The translations under genes were made by a program, and so were the position numbers. Below, in pieces: positions 1 to 10,900 of a stretch of 64,000 nucleotides of DNA. The stretch's first letter is position 1; each line of letters opens with the position of its first letter. Where the stretch lies: NCBI RefSeq assembly GCF_037038585.1, contig NC_092525.1, positions 22,588,867 to 22,652,866 on the forward strand, read 5' to 3'. Under the pieces are notes generated by a model. It ran no database searches. It was not told the origin of the DNA and was given only the letters and a program-made list of their open reading frames with translations. This DNA comes from Patagioenas fasciata (taxonomy: Eukaryota > Chordata > Aves > Columbiformes > Columbidae).

Positions 1-911
1 AGGCTCCTGGGACCCACAGCCAGCTCCACTCCAGTTTCAGTACCTGAGCCACAGGGAGCTTTAGAGGCTTTACCTTCACCCCAGCACTCCTGCTGAAGCT
101 CCCATGGACTCAATCCCTCTGTCATTGAAGTTATATTTATCTGATACTTGCCCGTCTGTCATTGCATCTGCTGTTTTCTGCCTTGGGTATCACTTAATCC
201 TACTGGGTTCAAATATTAGCTCACAGAGCCTTCCCTTGATCCCACACTTTCCCAATTTGGTAAATTTCTGTTTCTCTTTAGCAAATGTTTCCATGTTTCT
301 ATGCAGTTTTCATGAACCAGTTTTTCTGTTCAAGCAAAGATGACTTGATTATTCCATCTGTTTGACACTCAAAACACAATTTCTTATGGCGTTACTATAA
401 CTGCAGCAAATTAGCATCTTTCTTCTCTACTCTGAATTATTGTTGTCATGTGTTTTACAAGAAGTTGTAAATCTAGCATGAAGTGTCTATCTATTATATA
501 ACTTTCTCTATAGGGACAATATTCTTAAGAGATGTAATTTATTGTCATTCCTCTGACACATTACAGCTGAAGGAGAATAAACTTTAGGAGAGTAATTTTT
601 TTGTCCCTAGACTTCAAAAAATACTCAATTCAGCTTTTTGTCTGGATCTTGTGATCTTTAAAGCACTTGCAAAGTTTTAACAAGAATCTTCATTGTCACA
701 AAAAGTTAAGGAGTAGTAAAATAGAATGGTGCTATAAATGACATAGTCTGCATTCTTGCTTTATATGTAACCTTGGTCATTTTTCTTTTAACCAACATGC
801 AGTCTTGAGATGTTGATGTTGTCATGAATTGTACTTGTTTTCATACTTAATATACTATTGTATTTTGATACAGCTGATGGAAAGTAATGATCTTTTTTTG
901 ACCTGCTGTAG
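1..911 (+). other. RAB3B: RAB3B intron (partial)
   Basis: No exon of the Rab3 switch region was found here and the reading frames are short. The segment ends in the AG acceptor at 910-911. No repeat family was recognised. Confidence 0.7.
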
Positions 912-1036
912 GGCCACACAAATCAAGACTTACTCCTGGGACAACGCACAAGTGATCCTGGTCGGAAACAAATGTGACATGGAGGATGAACGAATTGTTC
1001 CTGTGGAGAAGGGGAAACATCTGGCAGATCAGCTAG
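912..1036 (+). CDS. RAB3B: RAB3B penultimate coding exon
   Basis: Exon of 125 nt, acceptor TGTAG, donor GTACAT. It encodes the stretch from the split Trp through [18 protein letters not shown], then NKCD (base recognition) and the following helix to the split Gly. Confidence 0.92.
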
Positions 1037-3301
1037 GTACATGTCAAAGCTTTTCTTGCTACTCTTTTTCCTCTGCTTCTTTACACTGTGTTCCTTTTAA
1101 CTTGTACAATTAAAAAGTCTTTCCAGCAGTAATTAGTAACAGCAAATAGAGAGTTTTACTGAAACTCCCACTACTATTTGGACTGCCAATGTTTTTTCTC
1201 CCCCCAAAATTCATCTGTGTAAATACAAACTGGGCGTATAGAATCTGTATCCATTATGTATGGGACACTTCAAAACACACTCATTCAGAGTTACTGTAGC
1301 AACAGACTCCATCAGGAGGAACCTGTTCTCCTGAAGAATCTCCAGTTCCGGTCCCTACCTGTCTTTGTGTTTGTCCAGCGTACCCTAGAGAAACAAACCC
1401 CAGTGCGGAGCAAAGCAAAACCCATCGGTGCCTTTGGAATGTGCTGTCCCAGTCCTTCTCTTCTGTAGCCTCCGAAAATGCTGAATGGTTTTTTTTTAAG
1501 GCCTGAAAAATATACCTGGTTTGATCAGTTTTTCCTTATATTAACTGTGCTAACGTGGACGGCGTTATCTGAAATTACTTTGTGTGTCGGGTAGGAGGAA
1601 TCTCTTTAATTGACTATTGACTGCTTAAACCACTGGCTTTCATCATGATGATTCACATAAAGGTTATCCTTCAGTGTGTTTATCTAAGTTTGTGTGGTGA
1701 CATTAACATCACTGAAAGAATTTCCTAATCAGATTAAGAAGTTGTTATTGGCCTGAATGTGAACTAAACGAAAACAGATTTAGCCACAGCAGAAGCGAAA
1801 CTAATGTTGGGCTGACAAATATCCAAATTCAGTTCTCTGATTTCTTGGGCCTCTTATTACGTTTCTAATCATCATCAAAGACAGCAAGTGGGGCTGGCGG
1901 AACCCTCCTCTGACTTATTTAGTAACAAGGCAAACATCTCCACCATCACTTTACCCATTGTCCCATAATTTTTAAAAAGTGTTAGAACAGGGTAGATACT
2001 TGTTATCTCACACACCAGCGTGACTCAGTCTACCAGCACTGGTGGACTAATCAGTTAAGACAACTTATCTTTATCTTCATGGCAGAATCAAAGGAAACTG
2101 ATGCAACGCAGAATATCCCCAAAATGAAGCACAACAGAATGTAGCTTATTACAAAATAAACTCTCTGTGGTGCTTGAGCTCTCATTGTTGGCGATATAAT
2201 AACCTGCTAGAAAAGAAGCAACAGCCTCTATAAATGATGTTTGACTTTGAAGGCCGCTGGGGTTAGAAATATAAAGAAATGCTTCACGGTTCAGCATGTT
2301 TCTGCTGGCTGAGGCAGGGTCCAGCTGGCTCTTGAGTAGCGCAGGTGTCAGTGGGAGGCAGCAGGGATATCTGTGCACATCCCCACCGTGGCATCACTGT
2401 GCAGCCTTGCTGCTTTGTTTGGTTCTATTCTGTTTATTTTTTAATCAGAAAGGGTCAGTGTTTGAGAATTCATACTCATTACTGCACCTAGGAGTTGGTG
2501 ACTGGACACTGAAATGACTCTGTAGAAGACACTCAACATTATTTGTAATTCAGCAGCACTGAACAGCCCTTGTCAGGATGGGTGCTCTGTCGTGACATGT
2601 GCTGTACAAGTATTTATCACCCTGAAGAGCTTTCCATCTCATCAGGCAAAGAATGGGAAAAATGGGACTAAAATTTTTGAGGATTTCGCTCACAAGCACG
2701 AAAGTTGGGCAGTGGAAGGAATGCGGCCAGGACCTGGGTTCTCTCCCTGTCCTCTAAATTACCAGGCTGCAGCAGGGGCCACACAGGGTCCCCTCCAAAT
2801 GTCACCAGTTAGTGACACTGGCAGAACTCAACTCCCCTTTCCCCAGTTGAATCAGATCTGTATCATCTGCAGGTGTGTTGACCAGGGCTATGATGGGGAT
2901 TCACTTTTGCCTTTGACTCTTAGTGATGCTTGATAAATTTTGGAAGTATTTCTGTTCAGTATTCTGAGATTGTGGGAATCAGCTGAGTTTAAGAATTGCT
3001 AATGGCTTGTTTTCTTAAGGAGAATTCTAAAAATACTGATTATCATTTTAAAAACCATCTCTGTTATCATCAGTCTCTATTGATTTTTTTTTCCCCTTTG
3101 CTTTTTCACACAGGTTTTGACTATTTTGAAGCAAGTGCCAAAGAGAACATCAATGTAAGGCAGGTGTTTGAGCGTCTCGTGGATATAATCTGTGAAAAGA
3201 TGTCGGAGAGTATAGAATCAGACCCTTCCAGGGGCGCTTCGGGAAGGAGCATGCGACTCACAGACAACCCACCCCCCTCGCAGCAGAACTGCTCGTGCTA
3301 G
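912..3301 (+). CDS. RAB3B: RAB3B, Rab3-family small GTPase, C-terminal two exons (partial)
   Basis: C-terminal part of a Rab3 GTPase, a synaptic and secretory-vesicle protein controlling regulated exocytosis. Coding exons seen are 912-1036 and 3114-3301. The first carries the guanine-specificity motif NKCD. The second carries the G5 motif ASAK followed by EN, then a variable tail ending QQNCSC. The terminal Cys-X-Cys is the double geranylgeranylation signal of Rab3 proteins. The first exon opens with G, completing a split Trp codon, and its last G joins GT of the next exon to give Gly, so the phases agree. The tail fits RAB3B better than RAB3A or RAB3C from memory, and adjacent NRDC and OSBPL9 match the human RAB3B locus. 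The exons with the P-loop and switch regions lie before base 1. The family is clear; the paralogue rests on tail and synteny. Confidence 0.92.
1037..3113 (+). other. RAB3B: RAB3B last intron
   Basis: GT-AG intron of 2,077 bp between the two visible RAB3B exons. A T-rich polypyrimidine tract precedes the acceptor. No repeat, exon or RNA gene was recognised inside. Confidence 0.8.
3114..3301 (+). CDS. RAB3B: RAB3B last coding exon with stop
   Basis: Acceptor CACAG, stop TAG at 3299-3301. It encodes the G5 motif ASAKEN, the last helix of the G domain and the hypervariable tail ending in the Cys-Ser-Cys prenylation motif. Confidence 0.93.
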
Positions 3302-4940
3302 TGACCTTTCTCACTGAGAAATGTCCTTCTCCTGTCCCGACCCAATTTTATGTTTTCTTTCATGGTGGTGCATTATGTAGTTCAAAGGCAGAAGTCTCTG
3401 TTGTAGGAAACTGGTACGTTTGTTTACTGTGCTGGAGTGTTACTATTACGTATTTCCTCATCCAATTATTAAAAAAAATCAGACTAAATATTATAAGTGC
3501 ACCTAGTGTTAATGTGAGTTGTATTGAAGAAAAATAATTGTATAGTGTTGCAAATGTTATTTCCGCAGAGAATGTTGCTTTTTTTAATTATAAATTCATC
3601 TACTGCAGAAAGAGGTTTTATTGTCAAGAACAGCAGGAAACATAAAAACCAATCAGAAGGAACCAGGTCTAAAAGAAAATTGGGACAAAAATCTCTCATA
3701 AAGCAAGAATATGCCTTTTTTTTTTTTTTGACATTTTAGAAGAAATCTCTCCCCAGATATTTGGAGTCATTGTTGCTGTCTCCTAGACACAGAACGTTGT
3801 TTTTTGGTACGATGGAGCAGAAAGTAGCGTGTTTCTGTCTGACAGTTTGAGGTCCTCCAGAGAGCCCAGAGAAGGACGACGTAGATTTTGTGTCAAACCT
3901 CTCCAGTTCTGGACCTGCTCTGGTCTCCCGCTCCGTGGCGGATTTGTTGCAGGACACAGGAGAGGAGGAATTACCTGCTGCATGTTTGGCTGGAGGGAAA
4001 ATCTGACATGTAAGACTTGGAACAGCGTTGTCATATCAAGATAAAAATACCAGGAGCCAAAATGTGAGTGTTGGCAAATATTAGTGCCAATATTACTATG
4101 TTTTCTTTCTGCATTTTGTTGTTGATTTCGAATTTAATTTATTTTGTGCCAGATAGGTGCGTGTGTGGGGATGTTTTTTTCTGGGTTCAGATTTAACCAC
4201 AAAGTATAATTAAGAAGGGAAGACTGATTAATAAAACATAACTGCAACTGGAAAATGGCAAAGACATCATTCTTTGAAGGGAGGAATTTTTAATACTTAG
4301 CATCTAAAATACTTCCAACCTCTCTAAAATTATGAAACTTCTACATCTGTGTGTAGAACTTTGTGTGCATGAGGCATTTGCAGAGCTTGCATTTCTCTGA
4401 AATACATGGAGGAATCAGTTTTGTGAATCCGTGAAATTCCACACGCTGTCTGCCTGGATGATCACGCACTCAGGTGCGCATCCCAGCTCCAAACAGTGAC
4501 GGCAAATTGTGTCTGTAAATGTAAATTCTGAAAATTCTGGGAAGTTTTATGGCTTTAGCTCAGGCCTATGAACTCCTCTGACTGAGGAGACTTTCTGATG
4601 TCAGAACCTGGGGTTGAGCATCTGCCCTGTACTGTAACTTGCTCGATCGTGACGCTAGCAAATGCTTTTATATTTCATTCTGTTATGCCTGAAAGTGTAA
4701 TTGTTCTAAGAAAAACTCACAATATTCTGGAGAAAAATGCAACTACATCGAGGTAGTTTGAGCGCATTGTGCGAAAGGCTCGATCCCTTCCTCTGTTTGT
4801 ATGTTGCTTTCAGAAATCTTGCCTGTGATGTATTTTGGGTGTGTGTGGTCTCGTACTGAAAGTGCCATTTGTGTGGTGCTAGGAACGTGGTTATTGTATT
4901 GAAATCACTGAAACTGCAAAATAAAGAGAAATGTAGTCAC
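3302..4940 (+). other. RAB3B: RAB3B 3' untranslated region
   Basis: Inferred 3' UTR, AT-rich with no coding signal. AATAAA hexamers occur at 4230-4235 and 4920-4925. The second is followed by GT-rich sequence (TGGGTGTGG) and is the better cleavage site, giving a UTR of about 1.6 kb. The end point is an inference. Confidence 0.55.
4920..4925 (+). terminator. RAB3B: Probable RAB3B poly(A) signal
   Basis: Canonical AATAAA, followed within about 20 bases by a GT-rich downstream element. An upstream alternative lies at 4230-4235. Confidence 0.5.
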
Positions 4941-6850
4941 TGGGTGTGGCCACAGCGCTTGTGTGAGCTGCATCACTAGTGTTACGCAACTGTCTCTTTT
5001 AAATGCTTTTGAAATATGTCAAACTACATTGATCGTTTTTGACCAGGTGATGATCCTTGAGCCCAGCAATCAGGAATCACTGTGCAGATTTAAAACAGAA
5101 GGATTAATTGGCCAATATACCTGCAGTCTTTTAATTGCAGCAGAAGCAGGTTTTAGGTTAACTTGTGTAAGTAGCAAAAAGAAATAAGAAGTTCCACAGC
5201 AGGGAGTGATGGTTTTGAGCTGTGCAGGTATAATGGAGCACCCCAGTACAAATAATGATTATTCATCTCAGCAACTCAATGGTAAAAGGAAATGGATTCA
5301 GCAGAAGTAGAATCTCAAATCTTTTTACCTTTTTTTTTCCTAGAAAAAGCAACCTTCTCTACTCAATCTATCATTGTGTTTTGTTGTGTTTCATTCAGGT
5401 CAGATGTAATTTTGGTTGGTTGATTTTTTTTTTTAAGTTAATGTATTTTTTTTAAAGTAGAGGTATGTTCCAGGCCCTTCAAGCGAGGATGGGCAAAGTT
5501 GCTTTTCACAGCACAAGCCTGCAAGTAGCTACATGTCAGAACAGTCCAAAGAACTGGAAAAGGCAGTTACGAATTGTGACCTGCCCTTTAATGCACACAT
5601 GGAGAAACCCGGTATTTGATGCAGAAATCCTGCAGTCTATCTTAAATCAAAAATCAAATCATCATGGGGAGCAGACATGTAAAATGTGTTTTTAATGGAC
5701 AGATGCATCATCTGTTCATTTGCATTTAAAGCTGTGAATACAGAGCAAACCTTTTTCCTGAAGTGGCACGTACCTTATTTCAGTATCACCAGTGAATCAA
5801 TAACTGTTATTTGTATTAACTTGTAAGAGGTAATAGCTAAACATGAGACAATAATTTGTCAAGGCAAGGGAAATAACATTTGCTTGCACTGAAGACAAAC
5901 CCAAAATGCTTGATGGGGTCTTGTATAAAGCCTTCCATTTGCATGGCAGTGGCATAGGATAGGAGTGTTGATAAAACAGTGTGGTTACAAGATAAAAAAA
6001 GGGGTGCCAGAACGTGAAAGGGAAGAGGTGGCTGCTCTTCATATGCTTCTCTCTGAGGCTTTTAAGGTGCAGTACCAAGAGAGGACACAGTTCTGCAGTA
6101 AAAGCCGCACAGGAGGCTCTGGGTTAGAGATAGGTCTTGACTTCCATCTTGTGGAGAAATAAAGCAATAAAATATTGAGTTTACATCCCTGTATTTCTGA
6201 CAGCTCCCCTCAGTTGACTCCCTAGCTTTGCTTTCATCATCTCCTCTGCAGTCAGCACAGAATGACACACAAGTAAGTGACAGCACCGGTGTTACAGGCA
6301 TGGCAGGAAACTGAACCAATGTGGAGCAATGCAGACGGGACATGATAAAAACAATGTCTAGCTTCCCAACAGCTCTCAAAGCATTACAAGAAAAAAGACC
6401 TTAGCAATGTAGGTCATTTGGAGACGGCAGCTTCAAAGAGATTTAAGACAAGGAAAAGCAGAATTTGTGTTCTCAAGACCTGAAATTGCTACATGAGCAC
6501 TGGTTTCATGGGCAGAGAAAGTATATTCACAAACTGGAAAATGCTGAGACCTACTCAGCTACAAAGACTAGGACAGAGCAAGAATGAACGGTCTTCTGTT
6601 AAATAGTCACTGATACAAACTTTAAGATATTAAGGAAACCATTAGGGGAAGAAAAAAAAAACAGCAGCCATCAGGAGTAAGCACATAATGGATCTCTCAG
6701 CAGGGGCACGGTACTGTTGCTTGAAATAGAATAGCAAACTGAAGTCTAGCTCACTTAAGGGTTTAAAAAAAACGAGCTGAAAGCTAGTTTCACTATCAAA
6801 TCAACAGTGCGGTCAGGCGTTTTGGATCCTAATAGTCCCATTTCCTTAAA
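4941..6850. other. RAB3B-NRDC intergenic region
   Basis: About 1.9 kb between the inferred RAB3B end and the CpG island. It is AT-rich with short A and T runs. No exon, RNA gene or transposon family was recognised. Confidence 0.6.
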
Positions 6851-7137
6851 TGGACTCAATGTGGTTCGCGCCTGGCTTTTCTAATGGCGGCTGAGGGAGG
6901 CCGGTGACCACGATCCCGCTTCTTCGTGCCAAGCTTCGGTCTCGATTTCACCGCCGCTCTCGGAGCTGCTGCCGGCGATGCCCGGCTGGGGAGCTGGGCT
7001 AGGCGGGCCCTTGGCCGTGCACTTAGCGGCCCGTTTGAGGCTGTATCCGGCAGCCCCAGCCGCGGTGCTGCGGCCACCACCTCAGCCTGCGCTGAGCGGG
7101 CTGCGCGCCACGCACCTCACGCCGCTTGCGCGAGATG

Positions 7138-7142
7138 ATTGG
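7138..7142 (-). promoter_or_regulatory. CCAAT box (inverted), distal
   Basis: ATTGG, the NF-Y core read on the minus strand, in context GATGATTGGTCG. It is the first of four CCAAT cores between 7,138 and 7,498. Confidence 0.5.
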
Positions 7143-7165
7143 TCGTGTCAGGAATGAGCGACAGC

Positions 7166-7178
7166 CACGTGGGCCAAT
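7166..7178 (+). promoter_or_regulatory. E-box next to CCAAT box
   Basis: CACGTG at 7166-7171 is followed at once by a CCAAT core at 7174-7178. An E-box beside a CCAAT box is a common USF/MYC plus NF-Y arrangement. Function is inferred. Confidence 0.45.
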
Positions 7179-7456
7179 AGTTGAGGGAAATGAGAAGAGC
7201 ACGGCTGGTCAACAATTGAGGGTTGGACTATTCCAACGCAAGAACAGGGAGGACAGCTTACACGGCAGGCGGGCACGAATGGCGACCCGTGACGGGATAG
7301 AGAGAAGTTCCAGGGATCTGTCTCTGTTCTTCGGTCTTTCTCTTGCCCCTCCGATTTCCCTGTCCTCTCGGTCTGATTTCTGAAAGGGGCTGCCTTTCCC
7401 TCCCTCTCTCTCCCCATCTATAGTTTTCCTCACCCCCTCCACCAACATCCTGTCCA

Positions 7457-7498
7457 CCAATCATAACGCCCCTCCACCAAGTGCGGGCTCGCGATTGG
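7457..7498. promoter_or_regulatory. NRDC: Pair of oppositely oriented CCAAT boxes
   Basis: CCAAT at 7457-7461 on plus and ATTGG at 7494-7498. They sit about 140-180 bp upstream of the first in-frame ATG, a usual distance for NF-Y sites in TATA-less promoters. Confidence 0.55.
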
Positions 7499-7572
7499 TC
7501 CCTTTTCCCCAGCTGGCACCACGGAGGACGCTGACTGGCGCGTTACGGCGCCGTCACTGACAGCCCCCCGAC

Positions 7573-7590
7573 TTCCTCGTACGGCGGAAG
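7573..7590. promoter_or_regulatory. NRDC: Inverted pair of ETS/GABP-like sites
   Basis: TTCC at 7573-7576 and CGGAAG at 7585-7590 form two GGAA cores facing away from each other. GABP and other ETS factors often use such pairs at CpG-island start sites. Confidence 0.45.
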
Positions 7591-7632
7591 CTGTCGGTGC
7601 TCGCGACGGGACGGGGGTGGCCGCCGGCGGTC

Positions 7633-7643
7633 GCGCATGCGCA
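7633..7643. promoter_or_regulatory. NRDC: NRF-1 palindrome overlapping the upstream NRDC start codon
   Basis: GCGCATGCGCA matches the core of the NRF-1 (nuclear respiratory factor 1) site exactly. The central ATG at 7637-7639 is the first in-frame start of the long NRDC reading frame. Confidence 0.7.
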
Positions 7644-7956
7644 GTCTTGCGGCCGCCTTCGCACGGAGCGGCCGAGCGGTGCGGGCGGGGGCGGCCCGGG
7701 TTCTGCTGGGGCCGGTTCATACCGTTACCCGGCCGCCGTGCTGCGGGGCCACCGCCGCCATGCCCGGTAGGAACAAGGCGACATCTAGCTACAGCTGTCC
7801 GGAGCTGGCGGTGGGGCAGCAGGCCGGGGAGGGCGGCCGCGACGCCAGAGGCCGCTCGCCTCACGGGGAGGAGGAGGAGCGCGGGGACGTAACTACCACC
7901 GCCAACCTCGGCGACCCCGACATCGTCAAGTCCCCCAGCGACCCCAAGCAGTACCG
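7637..7956 (+). CDS. NRDC: NRDC exon 1 (two candidate starts)
   Basis: ATG at 7637 has C at -3, a weak context. ATG at 7760 (MPGRNK, conserved in mammals as I recall) has G at -3 after GCCGCC. The 41-residue extension between them is rich in Arg, Ala and Ser with no acidic residue, like a mitochondrial presequence. The exon ends in the sequence [12 protein letters not shown] with the last Arg codon split CG|G; donor GTGAGG. Confidence 0.88.
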
Positions 7957-10900
7957 GTGAGGGCCGGCGGCCTCCAGCCTCCCCCCGGAGGGGGGTGGGG
8001 AGAGGGCAGACCGCTGGGACCGCCCCGGCCGGGGTCTGGGCGGGCTGGGGCCTCCCCGCGGCCGACGGGAGGGGGTGCGGGGCCGTGGCCGCCCGCCCCA
8101 GCTCAGCGGGCTCTCGGCACGGCCGGCAGCCCCGGGGCTTCAAGTCGGGCTCTTGGTGAGCGGGGAAGTCGCCCCTGACTGTGGAAAAGAAAGACGGAGG
8201 GTTCACGGGTGTGTTTCTTGTCAAGATGTGCTGTCTGTTTTGTGCTCAGTGATAGGCTTGGGGCTGCATAGAGGGAAAAAAATCAGTATTTGTTCAAAGG
8301 CTGTGCTGTGACGCTACGTTTTTCGAGGCACGGAGATATCGAATTGTTAGTTTGCAGCCCTTGTCCAGGCATCTCCGTTCCAAAAGCGTTAAGCTGAAGC
8401 GTGGAATGTGACTGAAGTATTTCAGAGCAGATACCAGCTTAGAAAAAGCCTGTTAGTCTTCCCGTTTTAGCTGAGCTTCCAGGTTTTCACACAAATATGT
8501 CTGTGAGTTGAGACAAAAATTACTTTTACACTGCTGCTTTGCTCGCGTCTTCATTTTTATATTTCTGAGTAACATCCCTGAAAGTGGTAAGAAGGATTAC
8601 CCTTTTTCATGGTTTAACTTTCCCTGAGCGCAGCCCAGGGTCTGCGGCCTTCACACAGCTGAGCTCTTCAAAAGATTTCAGTCAGTTGTTCCTGAAGGGA
8701 TACTGTTATAAGGTCTTTCTGTTAGGCAGAAGATTATTCAGCCCTAGTTAGAGATGTTTTTTTGTTTTTTTTTTTTTTTTTTTTTTTTTGTCTTTACTCA
8801 TCATGACGTCCAATCTGTGCAGTCAGGAGAGAATCTGCCTCAGCCTGGAACTGAATTTTGGATTTGCAGTGACATTGGCTGACAGTGAAATTCCCTGCTG
8901 GCTGCCTGAAGAGGACTCTGCCCATTGGCTTAGGGAGAACCTTGCACCCTCTCTTCTTCTTTCTTGCTGCTTCCTCCAGATCCCTGCCTGCCTCTCCTGG
9001 TGTTCTTACTCATGCGACTTTGCAGGAGGCTCCTCTTCCTACAGAGTTCACGGTTACAGGGACTGTTGGCCTAGGAAACTTCTGCCTTTGTTACCTGCGG
9101 CAGCGCAGCGCCAGAGCTTGTGAAGTCCATAGCAAATTATCACCGGCTATTTGTTTTGAGGCTCAGGAACCTTCCCTGCCTGTAGAGATTTGGGGGTGTG
9201 TTTACTATAGCGTAAGATAAACTAATACCAAAATCTTCCAGAAGTCCTCTCTCTATGCTTAGTGGATTTTGTCAGTTGGAAGCAGAGAGTCGCATCTTTC
9301 CAGGCTGATTTCCATGTGTGGGAAGTGAGCCTTGCGCAGAACAGACACAAACATTACCCTTAGGAGGGAGAACTTCAGTGTGGCTGGAAGTAAAGCGTGC
9401 CTGTGTCTGCTAACTATGTACCAGACCTCTTAAGTAAATTTAAAGGCGAGTGATTTGCTGATGCGTACAGGCTTTCTCCTCTGTTCATGCATCAGTGATG
9501 GTGTATACTGCAGACCAGTCACAGTGGGCTTAATGTGACCGTCCGGTGACATCAAACTTAATTTAGTGAAAAGTGTTATAGTTTAATCTTCTCAAATACA
9601 GTGATCATAAAAACAAGAGAGTTCTGACAGATTGTAAAATGTATTTTCAAAAGTGAATTTGTTGGGACAAAAATTATTGTCATATTCAAAGTTGGTTTTG
9701 TTCGTTAGAACTGTGAGTGGGTAGTTGTCTTTACCAAAATACATGTTTCATTTAAATTCATCCATATATGGAATATCGTGGGCTTGTATTGCTGGTTTTG
9801 GGTAGTTTGTGAAATTAAAATATTAAGTGTTTACTCTACATTGATATGTATTTCAGTATTTACTTAACTTCTAAGCAATTATCATTGTTCTAACAAACTT
9901 GGTGTGACAACAATCCTGCTTAAACTTGTCCAACATGTTTAAACAGCAACTTAAATAGTTTGTATTTTCTTTTATATTTCATCCTTTTTTGTATCAATGC
10001 TGTACAGTCCTTCAAAAAAGCAATTGGACTATTCTTGCTTTTGTTGCTACATTGAGAGATTGTGGGTTTTGTCCAGTGTTTTGCATACTAATTGATACTC
10101 ATATATTGATTACACGTGTCCTTTTCCATTGGACTGAAACATGGAAAAAGTAAAGAACACCTATGCCAATTGGTGCCTCTGCTCAGTATAACCTAAACTA
10201 TTCTAGATTCTCCTGAAGTGAAATATGAGAGTCTCCCACAGCAGCTTGGTTTAATTGCTGCCTCACTACTGGGTGCTTTCTGTCCTGGTATGAAACACCC
10301 AGAAACCTGAAGATGAGTAACGTAAAATCAGTGTCATCCGCTTCATTAGTTTAATGGAGGTATGTGGGAAGGATCAACAAGAGCTACTGGATACACCTGG
10401 TGAAACAGCTTTATGGCAAATCCTTCTGGAAGGCCAGCACTGTTCTGTGCTCTGCTTTCTGTGACTATATCTCGATCACTGGGAAGCCAGCGCTCTTTAT
10501 GGGCTGTGGCAACCCGAAGACGGCAGCTGTATCCGGAGGTGGAGAAGAAGGTGGATGTACTGGAAGGTGTGCTGTAGCAAAGTCAACTTGTCCCCCTCTG
10601 GGGTTCTTGCGCTTCAGGGGCTGAAGTGCCAGAATGTACAGGGCATCTGTTTTCAGGACCCCTATTGTGCATTCAGAAATGCTACAGCTGCCTAAAGCAA
10701 CATATGCATATGATGCAAACAGAATCGCTTTCGGAGTGTGTGGATGATTAACTTTGTATCCAGACATTCACATGGATCAAGTGCTGTCTGTACCTGCTGC
10801 AGTTAGTCATAGCACCTCTGCAAGTTATACACAATGTGCTGTAGTTTGAACAAGCAACAATGTACTTGTGCTTCTGGTTGTAACAGATTTTTACCGCTCA

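Larger units (their letters stand above)
6855..8165. promoter_or_regulatory. NRDC: CpG island covering NRDC promoter and exon 1
   Basis: GC and CpG content rise sharply from about 6,855. There are two dense blocks, about 6,860-7,135 and 7,480-8,165, joined by a moderately GC-rich bridge carrying CCAAT boxes. NRDC exon 1 lies in the second block. No TATA box is evident, as expected of a broad housekeeping promoter. Confidence 0.85.

Noticed and set aside
2592-2933. 113-codon plus-strand frame in the RAB3B intron
   Set aside because: No splice sites in phase with the RAB3B exons and no family resemblance. It interrupts nothing in the known exon order.
7430-8224. 264-codon minus-strand open frame over the CpG island
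   Set aside because: Antisense to NRDC exon 1 in very GC-rich DNA where stops are rare. Composition is Pro/Arg/Ala-rich with no domain. A compositional artefact.
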